Positions 1 to 5,007 of a DNA stretch of 5,007 nt are shown in pieces (positions within the stretch are counted from its first letter, which is position 1; every line of letters begins with the position of its first letter). This DNA is from Methanobacterium sp. (lineage in GTDB: Archaea > Methanobacteriota > Methanobacteria > Methanobacteriales > Methanobacteriaceae), in NCBI GenBank assembly GCA_003162115.1, contig PMMV01000020.1:5883-10889 (forward strand), written 5' to 3'. A program made the position numbers and the translations under genes. Under the pieces are notes generated by a model. That model had not been told where the DNA came from. It saw only the letters and a program-made list of their open reading frames with translations, and searched no databases.

Positions 1-1055
1 TGAAGCATCATAAATATATCTACACCGCACAGCATCATAGTAAGACCGGTTATTATTTCCCATATAGGTCCACGATAGGCAGTTGGTCCCCATTCATCTT
101 TTTTCATCCATGCTTCACGAGAACCCCATGCATTGGTTGTACCCGAGGACATAGGCATCTGAAGGTCCTTATCACCTTTAAGTGCAGCCAGCCTGGTTCG
201 TGTTATAACATCGATTGAAAATTCAACACCGTAACCAAGGGCACAAGTAGTAGGATCCATTACAATATCCTTCTGTGTCAGTCCTTCCTTCATAAGGTAC
301 TTGTTAAGTGTTTTCTGCATATTAATATCAGTTATAGCCCATGAAAGTACAGCATGGTTGTAGTCAATAGCGGCCTTTGCAACCTTCCTGTAATCTAGGT
401 CTAGGTTAGCTGATGCAAGTAAACATCTTTCACCCTCTGCTGCAGCTGCAGCTGCTTCAAGTACTATAGGATCCTTAATTGGGTCTCCTGATCCACCTAT
501 TACCAGTGGAACTTTAACTGCTTGAAGAACTTCTTCTATGTCCTGTGCTGCCTGTCGAGGTGTTTTATCCATGACCTTTGGACCTGTTCCTATCAGGTGT
601 ATTGTTATCATGTTTGCTCCATAATCCTTAACAGCCTTCTTGGCCCATTCTCCAGGGTGTTCCATTACATCTTCAAAGTGTTCCCTTATGGGTTTTGGAA
701 GACCGGGCATGGGAATATCGAATACATCGAAGGTTACAACAGGAGCATTAGGTTGTGCCTCTTCAAATCTGTAAAGTGCCTTCTGTCCTCCAAGGAAAAC
801 AGGTTTTCTTGTACCTGCACCCAGTTGAACCTCTGCAACCTCGCCAGGATAGTCATGAACTGGCGGTGCAAAGGGTTCTATAGTTGGTATGGCTTCCTTT
901 GCAACGACAGCTTGCTTTTGAACAACCTGCTGAACCATTCTCTGGACGGCTGGCATCAATTGTATTTCCAGCTCATCAAAGTCCATTCTAAAATCATTTA
1001 TTTCTATGGTGTCTGTATTTTCTAATAGTTTAAGAAGTTGTGTCATTTTATCCAT
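1..1055 (-). CDS. cdhD: ACDS complex subunit delta, small corrinoid/Fe-S protein subunit (3' end cut off by window)
   Basis: CdhD forms with CdhE the corrinoid protein that carries the methyl group between tetrahydromethanopterin and the A-cluster of CdhC; it is cytoplasmic. My translation gives 351 codons from ATG at 1055 and runs off base 1, so the last few dozen residues are probably missing. Residues 1-50 are a helical, glutamine- and valine-rich segment, 51-75 a proline-containing linker, and from about residue 77 (QLGAGTRKPVFLGG) the TIM-barrel domain typical of the family begins. Further family-like stretches are VPLVIGGSGDP at 182-192, MDPTTCALGYG at 266-276 and GVDIFMML at 344-351. 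Only three cysteines are visible (211, 271, 343), with no cluster motif, as expected because the Fe-S cluster sits in CdhE. The first ATG was chosen because AAGGA lies nine bases upstream; Met4 would be too far from it. The gene starts 12 bases after cooC, so it is co-transcribed. CdhE should follow. Confidence 0.95.
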   Translation of the reverse strand, partial: MDKMTQLLKLLENTDTIEINDFRMDFDELEIQLMPAVQRMVQQVVQKQAVVAKEAIPTIEPFAPPVHDYPGEVAEVQLGAGTRKPVFLGGQKALYRFEEAQPNAPVVTFDVFDIPMPGLPKPIREHFEDVMEHPGEWAKKAVKDYGANMITIHLIGTGPKVMDKTPRQAAQDIEEVLQAVKVPLVIGGSGDPIKDPIVLEAAAAAAEGERCLLASANLDLDYRKVAKAAIDYNHAVLSWAITDINMQKTLNKYLMKEGLTQKDIVMDPTTCALGYGVEFSIDVITRTRLAALKGDKDLQMPMSSGTTNAWGSREAWMKKDEWGPTAYRGPIWEIITGLTMMLCGVDIFMML

Positions 1056-1064
1056 TGATACACA

Positions 1065-1069
1065 TCCTT
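1065..1069 (-). promoter_or_regulatory. Ribosome-binding site of cdhD (AAGGA)
   Basis: AAGGA sits nine bases before the cdhD ATG and overlaps the TAA stop of cooC (1068-1070). It is weaker than the sites before cdhB and cdhC. The overlap suggests that translation of cdhD is partly coupled to ribosomes finishing cooC; this is inference from layout. Confidence 0.6.
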
Positions 1070-1826
1070 AATTTGAATTTAAAATCCGAGTAACGATTTT
1101 TGAAACCGCAACAACAGAATTAGAATCATCTGAAAGTTCCACAAGTGGTTTTCCTTCAACATCATATTCTGCTACTTCTCCATCCTCGTAAATGGTCCCA
1201 ACAATTTCAATACCGGTTTCTTGGGCTTTTTTAAGTATTAAATCTTTGTTATCCGGAGTTATTCTATTAACAACAAGTAACATCTCTTTGAAGCTTATAT
1301 CAAGCTCATTAGAAAGTTCTCCAATCCTCTGAGCTGTTAAAATTCCTCTTTTTGATTTATCTGTGACAACTAGCATGATATCAACATTCTGAGTAGTTCT
1401 CCTGCTCAAATGTTCAAGCCCTGCCTCGGTGTCAATAACTATGTAATCGTAGTTGGAAGATATAGTTTCTATTATCTTTCTAAGCATATTGTTTACAGCA
1501 CAATAACATCCGCTTCCTTCAGGCCTACCCATTACAAGAAGATCAAATTTGGGTGTTTCAACCACTGACTCCATGATTTTATAGTCGAGAATGTCCCATT
1601 TGTTCATATCCTTAGGTATGTTCCCCTTTGCAGTGTCTACCTTCAATTCTTCCCTTACATCACCTACAGTTTTCACAACTCCCACTCCAAGTGCTTCAGG
1701 GAGATTAGAATCAGGATCTGCATCAATTGCAAGTACATCTTTGCCTGTTTCAGACAGGTGCTTTATTAAAAGGGATGAAAGTAAGGTTTTGCCAGTTCCA
1801 CCCTTACCACTTACTGCGATTATCAC
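1068..1826 (-). CDS. cooC: CooC-type nickel-insertion ATPase encoded within the ACDS operon
   Basis: This 252-residue cytoplasmic protein belongs to the MinD/NifH/ParA-like (SIMIBI) P-loop ATPases, CooC/AcsF branch, which use ATP to help load nickel into the CO dehydrogenase C-cluster or the acetyl-CoA synthase A-cluster. The deviant Walker A motif GKGGTGKT spans residues 7-14, with signature lysine 8. A switch I-like DADPDSN follows at 35-41, the metal-binding CxC (C107-Y108-C109) at 107-109, and a switch II-like DTEAGLEH at 132-139. C107 and C109 are the only cysteines in the protein, which fits a Ni/Zn site shared across a dimer. The start is GTG (1826-1824), chosen because the P-loop begins at once after it and GGAGAG lies six bases upstream. 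The gene sits between cdhC and cdhD, as in other methanogens. Whether it serves CdhA, CdhC or both cannot be read from the sequence. Confidence 0.93.
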   Translation of the reverse strand: MIIAVSGKGGTGKTLLSSLLIKHLSETGKDVLAIDADPDSNLPEALGVGVVKTVGDVREELKVDTAKGNIPKDMNKWDILDYKIMESVVETPKFDLLVMGRPEGSGCYCAVNNMLRKIIETISSNYDYIVIDTEAGLEHLSRRTTQNVDIMLVVTDKSKRGILTAQRIGELSNELDISFKEMLLVVNRITPDNKDLILKKAQETGIEIVGTIYEDGEVAEYDVEGKPLVELSDDSNSVVAVSKIVTRILNSN

Positions 1827-1832
1827 TAGATA

Positions 1833-1838
1833 CTCTCC
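1833..1838 (-). promoter_or_regulatory. Ribosome-binding site of cooC (GGAGAG), deciding a GTG start
   Basis: GGAGAG ends six bases before the GTG start of cooC and is the only purine-rich site in the 57-base spacer after cdhC. It supports GTG at 1826 as the start, since the P-loop begins within the first ten codons and no in-frame ATG lies nearby. Confidence 0.65.
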
Positions 1839-1859
1839 GTTATTTGTATTAATTAAATT

Positions 1860-1886
1860 TAAATTTCAGTTTTTACTGCAAATCTA
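1860..1886 (-). other. Predicted mRNA hairpin between cdhC and cooC, including the cdhC stop codon
   Basis: In the mRNA sense, the left arm TAGATTT-g-CAGT (1886 to 1875) pairs with the right arm ACTG-AAATTTA (1870 to 1860) around an AAAA loop (1874-1871). This gives eleven pairs, one of them G-U, with one bulged G at 1879. The left arm begins with the TAG stop of cdhC. No U-run follows, so it does not look like a terminator. It could be an RNA processing or stability element, but the pairing is AU-rich and may be chance. Confidence 0.35.
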
Positions 1887-3299
1887 CTTCCTTTTAATTA
1901 TCACCTTTTCAGCGTATATTTTCGCATTTTTGAAGATGATCTTCATTCCACCCGATGATGGTAAACTGAGTTCAGGTGTATAAGCAACTTGTGCCATTGG
2001 AACTCCTTCTATTTCAGGATTTGCTTCCATATCCGCTGGATATTCCTCTTCAACTGTTTCTGTTGCTGTTTCTGATTCTTCAATTGTTTCTTTGGCTGCT
2101 TTTAATCTTTCCATGATTGGATGATTGTTTTCTCTAAGGAATTTTCTTATTTCCTTTATACTATTAGCATCTTCTTCTGTTGGAATCTTTTCAGCGAGTT
2201 CTTCAGGAATAAAATCTATTAAAGAATCTTTAATTGCTTTTGGGAGCCAAATAACCCTTTCATAGCTACCATCTGCTTGTAAAAACTTTGGTGACCGCAT
2301 ATACTCGAGACTTAAACCAGCGAATCCTTCAACTTGTTTTCCTCCAGAACATTGTCCTGCCATTGCAGAAAACGGAATTCCAAGGGGTGTTTCTCCTTTA
2401 AAGTCTCTGTCAACAATTCCTAAACCATCCAGTTCTGGTATGTAAAATGCTACTGCTTCAAAACATCCACAAGAAGTATGAGGATATCCGAACACACTGT
2501 GAAGATAAACTCTGTCAACAGTTCCCTGTGATCTATCTGTCATTATTGTGTTTACATTAACATATTCACCTTTAATCTCATCTAAAACTTCGCCCTTTTC
2601 AATTTCAAATATTGGACCGTCTGGATCCATTTTAGCAGCAGCCCTACAATCGAACCAGTTAATGGCCCCGCAAAGAGCTGTTCTGTCGGGAGTCACTACA
2701 CACGTGTGTGTTGGTGCAAATGACTGACACATTACGCATCCATAGAATACATCTACATCTTCGTCTGAAAGTTCCCGTGCTCTTGCATCCCTTTCTTCAT
2801 ATGCTGTACTTGCTTTTTCTAGGAATGTTTCCACATCTTCTTTATTAGTGAAAATCTTGATTGAAATTGCCTCTATTATTGGAAATTCTTCTTTGAAAAG
2901 TATCGAAATTGATTTTCCAAGATGCTCCAGTTCAAAACCAGCGTCTTTAGCTTCCTTGCTCACTCGACACCATATCTGGTCTCGCTGATTTAGGTGCATG
3001 AATCCCTTAACATAATTACAAAGTTCATGCGTTCTGCGCTCAATAACCCCTTCCAGTTCCTTTTCGAGTTTTTCTCCCTTTATCTCGATGAGCAAACCGA
3101 ATGGATAGATTTCTCCTTCCTTCATCATGTTGAGATTAGGACCTATAACTTCTACTTTCCCATCTTCAACGTCTTCTTCTACTTGAACCAGTTCTGCCCC
3201 TATGGATTTTGGGCCCGCAAGTTCAACGAACATGTTCGCCGATCTTATCCGTTCTCCCTCATACATGGGGCTGACATCAACAGGTATATCCTCAAACAT
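1884..3299 (-). CDS. cdhC: ACDS complex subunit beta, acetyl-CoA synthase
   Basis: CdhC assembles or cleaves acetyl-CoA from CO, a corrinoid-bound methyl group and CoA at a Ni-Ni-[4Fe-4S] A-cluster in the cytoplasm. The protein is 471 residues, the usual archaeal length; it lacks the N-terminal CODH-binding domain of bacterial AcsB. The cluster ligands are all visible: C188, C191, C200 and C210 for the [4Fe-4S] cubane, and C277-G278-C279 for the distal nickel. The spacings (3, 9, 10 and 67 residues) equal those of the Moorella enzyme (C506, C509, C518, C528, C595), and F194 falls on its A-cluster phenylalanine F512. Residues 1-180 form the methanogen-type N-terminal region, roughly 181-395 the A-cluster domain, 400-430 an acidic tether, and 450-471 a basic tail (FKNAKIYAEKVIIKRK). 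GGAGG lies six bases before the ATG. The gene follows cdhB by 50 bases. Confidence 0.97.
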   Translation of the reverse strand: MFEDIPVDVSPMYEGERIRSANMFVELAGPKSIGAELVQVEEDVEDGKVEVIGPNLNMMKEGEIYPFGLLIEIKGEKLEKELEGVIERRTHELCNYVKGFMHLNQRDQIWCRVSKEAKDAGFELEHLGKSISILFKEEFPIIEAISIKIFTNKEDVETFLEKASTAYEERDARARELSDEDVDVFYGCVMCQSFAPTHTCVVTPDRTALCGAINWFDCRAAAKMDPDGPIFEIEKGEVLDEIKGEYVNVNTIMTDRSQGTVDRVYLHSVFGYPHTSCGCFEAVAFYIPELDGLGIVDRDFKGETPLGIPFSAMAGQCSGGKQVEGFAGLSLEYMRSPKFLQADGSYERVIWLPKAIKDSLIDFIPEELAEKIPTEEDANSIKEIRKFLRENNHPIMERLKAAKETIEESETATETVEEEYPADMEANPEIEGVPMAQVAYTPELSLPSSGGMKIIFKNAKIYAEKVIIKRK

Positions 3300-3305
3300 T
3301 GAATT

Positions 3306-3310
3306 CCTCC
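3306..3310 (-). promoter_or_regulatory. Strong ribosome-binding site of cdhC (GGAGG)
   Basis: A perfect GGAGG lies six bases before the cdhC ATG (3299-3297). It fixes the start and suggests strong, independent initiation of this subunit rather than reliance on read-through from cdhB. Confidence 0.8.
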
Positions 3311-3349
3311 GATATGTATTTTCTTTTTAAATTTTCTGTAATTAATAAA

Positions 3350-3862
3350 TTAGTCTTTTTTCATCTTTTCAAGGTATATTGACCATTCATCATCCTTCAT
3401 GTTTGGGAATGATGCATCTGCATTTGAGTGGAAATATTTACAAAGTGTAAGAGTCTTTAGATGTGGTGCAAAGTGTTTAAGGGTCGAAAGCCCCTGTGAA
3501 GCCATGTAATAAATACCCCCTATAAATATAACCAAATCATGCGACCCTTCACCTTTAATTCCATTCCATTCTGGGTCTTTTAGCAGATTAAGAATTTCAA
3601 CAACACCATATGCCTTTGTTTCAACTCCTCTATCCCTATAAATCTTGAAGGTATCTGCTGTGGTCACAATTGGTAGATCCCATTTTTCAGCTATTTCAAT
3701 CGAGTGGCTTATAAGAGGTTCCTCCTTAGCAAGTGGGCCTAAAACTAGAAGTGGCCTTTTAGCCTTTTTAAGCATCATTTTAGCTGTTTCTGGAGTCACC
3801 AGAAGTGCTTGTTTGGGTCCTGCTATAGCTGTTGGCTGCCATGGAATTACTCTCTCATTCAT
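3350..3862 (-). CDS. cdhB: ACDS complex subunit epsilon
   Basis: CdhB is the small subunit that binds CdhA in the alpha2-epsilon2 CO dehydrogenase component of ACDS. Its exact role is unsettled; a part in electron transfer to a flavin has been proposed for the family. The protein has 170 residues, the family's normal length, with a single Rossmann-like domain of the DHS-like NAD/FAD-binding type. The family-like glycine-containing stretch [17 protein letters not shown] is at residues 32-48, and a second strand-turn, [18 protein letters not shown], is at 108-125. One cysteine (C141) and no cluster motif are present. The ATG directly abuts the TAG of cdhA, with AAGGTGAT just upstream inside the end of cdhA, so the two subunits are likely translated in coupled fashion, which suits their equal stoichiometry. 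The TAA stop is at 3352-3350. Confidence 0.95.
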   Translation of the reverse strand: MNERVIPWQPTAIAGPKQALLVTPETAKMMLKKAKRPLLVLGPLAKEEPLISHSIEIAEKWDLPIVTTADTFKIYRDRGVETKAYGVVEILNLLKDPEWNGIKGEGSHDLVIFIGGIYYMASQGLSTLKHFAPHLKTLTLCKYFHSNADASFPNMKDDEWSIYLEKMKKD

Positions 3863-5007
3863 CTAATCACCTTCCATGTCCATTAAAGATGGTTCCTGTG
3901 GTAATTCTCTAGGTTTCCATTCTTTTTCCTTTAAAATCTTCATAACGTCCCTTTTGTATGTTATAGGAATGTCTTTCTCAACCCTTACGAATTTGTAAAT
4001 GTCATCAGGTATGGTTCCAAAGTACTTCTTGTGTAGATCTATGTAGTGGTTCAGTTTTAATTGGCGTCCCTTTGAAGTGTCGTTAGGTCGTAAACATAAC
4101 TTGGCAGTCATCACGGTTGCCTCTCCAATAGTTTCTGCTGCGTAGAGAAGATGTTCAGGAGCAGGTTCACCGTTAATTACTTTTCTCTTTCTTAAATCGT
4201 TTATCTTCCATGTTTCTTCTTTATCGGTTCTTCCTAAGTATAAACGTCTGTATTTTGAAGCTTGAGGACCAACAACTACGGGTATTCCCCATCTGTTGAC
4301 TCCAGTTGCTATTGCAGCTGCTTTCTGGGAGTATGCCCCCCATGCAACACCACATGCTCCGACTCTATTTAGAATGTAATCTGCTATTTCTTCAAAGTTA
4401 CCTTCTAATGGCTTTTTAGCGAATATGTTAGCTATCTTAATGGCAACACCAGGTATATGTGCATTTGAAACACAAGATCCCATGTTAACAAGTCCTTTGG
4501 CATCAAAAGATCCACTGTAACGTTCGTAAAGAGTTTTTCCCTCTTCATCCCTGTACTCTCCAAGGGTCATAGCTCCACAACCCGTTGTAACAACTATATA
4601 GTTCCTTTCAAGGAATTCTTCGGCCATTTTAGCTACTTCTTTTCCACCATCAGGATAGTTTGTACATCCAACAAAGGCTATGACTCCCGGAATGTCTCCT
4701 AAAACAATTGGCGCTCCTACCCTTCTGACTTCCACATCCTGAACCGGCCCTCTACCAGCTCTTATATTGTATTTCTGATCTTGAAGGTTTCTTTCACCAA
4801 TCTTAGCCATCATTGAGATTATCGGAATTTCCCTTGGGCATTCCTGTTCACATCTTCCACATGAATAGCATATATCGTTGTCATAAAGTCTCTGCATCTG
4901 AGAGAGGTCACCTTTACTTGCTGCCATCACAGCATCCATCATTGGAATACTGTTAGGACATACTCGGTCACACCATTCACATTCAGTACATTCTTTGGCG
5001 AGTTCAA
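3863..5007 (-). CDS. cdhA: ACDS complex subunit alpha, Ni-dependent CO dehydrogenase (C-terminal half; 5' end outside window)
   Basis: CdhA interconverts CO2 and CO at the Ni-Fe-S C-cluster. The frame is open to the upstream window edge, giving 380 visible residues, about half of a typical CdhA; the ATG at 4942 is internal, since coding continues above it. Numbering from the first visible codon, a ferredoxin-like domain carries two CX2CX2CX3CP motifs (cysteines 6, 9, 12, 16 and 46, 49, 52, 56) for the two [4Fe-4S] clusters peculiar to the archaeal enzyme. Then come three motifs matching C-cluster ligand sites of bacterial CODH: VGCTN (C114, codon 4666-4664), TGCGA (C143, 4579-4577) and MGSCVSN (C178, 4474-4472). 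Lysine 228 in YSQKAAAI (4324-4322) probably corresponds to the catalytic lysine K563 of the Carboxydothermus enzyme; this mapping is by motif only. Near the end, KLCLRPND is a family-like stretch. The TAG stop abuts cdhB. The B/D-cluster cysteines and first C-cluster ligands lie outside. Confidence 0.96.
   Translation of the reverse strand, partial: ELAKECTECEWCDRVCPNSIPMMDAVMAASKGDLSQMQRLYDNDICYSCGRCEQECPREIPIISMMAKIGERNLQDQKYNIRAGRGPVQDVEVRRVGAPIVLGDIPGVIAFVGCTNYPDGGKEVAKMAEEFLERNYIVVTTGCGAMTLGEYRDEEGKTLYERYSGSFDAKGLVNMGSCVSNAHIPGVAIKIANIFAKKPLEGNFEEIADYILNRVGACGVAWGAYSQKAAAIATGVNRWGIPVVVGPQASKYRRLYLGRTDKEETWKINDLRKRKVINGEPAPEHLLYAAETIGEATVMTAKLCLRPNDTSKGRQLKLNHYIDLHKKYFGTIPDDIYKFVRVEKDIPITYKRDVMKILKEKEWKPRELPQEPSLMDMEGD
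3866..3873 (-). promoter_or_regulatory. Ribosome-binding site of cdhB (AAGGTGAT) inside the end of cdhA
   Basis: AAGGTGAT, a long match to the archaeal 16S 3' end, lies within the last codons of cdhA and three bases before the cdhB ATG; the three bases are the cdhA stop codon. It supports the ATG at 3862 as the start and implies translational coupling of the two subunits. Confidence 0.75.

Noticed and set aside
434..457. Run of six alanines in CdhD coded by alternating GCA/GCT, a small DNA repeat
   Set aside because: It sits in a plausible barrel helix (EAAAAAAEGERC) and is too short to call a repeat feature.
522..1025. Plus-strand ORF of 167 codons, rich in Cys, Phe, Leu and Tyr
   Set aside because: It lies fully antisense to cdhD, whose translation is clearly family-like. 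The hydrophobic, Cys-rich composition is typical of the complement of a real coding frame, and I see no ribosome-binding site or domain.
1855..1866. Twelve-base perfect palindrome AAATTTAAATTT in the cdhC-cooC spacer, also TATA-like
   Set aside because: A/T-only palindromes are common in AT-rich spacers, part of it is used by the hairpin, and a start about 25 bases downstream would fall inside the cooC ribosome-binding site.
1591..1983. Plus-strand ORF of 130 codons spanning the cooC start and cdhC end
   Set aside because: It is antisense to two real genes and their spacer. The membrane-like stretch comes from the AT-rich spacer read on the wrong strand.
2644..2646. Extra cysteine C218 near the A-cluster motif of CdhC (INWFDCRAAAK)
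   Set aside because: As I recall, homologues have Gly or Ala here, so it is a variable position and not a cluster ligand; without an alignment I do not treat it as meaningful.
2994..3302. Plus-strand ORF of 102 codons
   Set aside because: Antisense to the N-terminal region of cdhC with no recognisable domain.
3645..3866. Plus-strand ORF of 73 codons
   Set aside because: Antisense to cdhB; no support beyond being open.
4940..4942. ATG at 4942 as the start of the alpha subunit
   Set aside because: The frame continues upstream to the window edge and encodes the first CX2CX2CX3CP ferredoxin motif, so this methionine is internal.

Overview
This window is part of one minus-strand operon for the acetyl-CoA decarbonylase/synthase (ACDS, or CO dehydrogenase/acetyl-CoA synthase) complex of a methanogenic archaeon. 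Read in the direction of transcription, from high to low coordinates, it runs: cdhA (alpha, CO dehydrogenase; 5' half lies outside the window), cdhB (epsilon), cdhC (beta, acetyl-CoA synthase), a CooC-type nickel-insertion ATPase, and cdhD (delta, small corrinoid protein subunit; its last codons lie beyond base 1). The organism is a euryarchaeal methanogen. The separate alpha, epsilon, beta and delta subunits, the ferredoxin-like domain inside alpha and the strong GGTGAT/GGAGG ribosome-binding sites all fit this. The composition (AT-rich by eye) and the sequence style suggest Methanobacteriales, perhaps Methanobacterium. That genus-level guess is inference. The same order (cdhA-B-C-cooC-D, normally followed by cdhE) is known from Methanothermobacter and Methanosarcina.

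Layout: cdhA ends at 3863 and its TAG stop directly abuts the ATG of cdhB (3350-3862). A 50-base AT-rich spacer carrying a strong GGAGG separates cdhB from cdhC (1884-3299). A 57-base spacer containing a hairpin that begins at the cdhC stop codon separates cdhC from cooC (1068-1826, GTG start). Twelve bases separate cooC from cdhD (1-1055). No stretch over 300 bases lacks a gene. No operon promoter, terminator, RNA gene, repeat array or mobile element is visible. Every sizeable plus-strand ORF lies almost entirely antisense to one of these genes and looks like a shadow.

How the genes work together: CdhA with CdhB reduces CO2 to CO at a Ni-Fe-S C-cluster, with electrons passed through the two ferredoxin-type clusters of CdhA. 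CdhC joins CO, a methyl group and CoA at its A-cluster. CdhD, with CdhE (expected just past base 1), carries the methyl group on a corrinoid, taking it from tetrahydromethanopterin. The CooC-like ATPase probably matures the nickel sites. In a hydrogenotrophic methanogen this complex makes acetyl-CoA for biosynthesis; in an aceticlastic one it splits acetyl-CoA.

I found no undescribed system. The window is a conserved core-carbon operon whose key metal-binding residues in the visible parts look intact. The points worth a second look are small: an intergenic hairpin after cdhC, a differing translation-initiation layout around cooC, a charged tether near the CdhC C-terminus, a pre-barrel segment in CdhD, and promoter-like AT-rich spacers.
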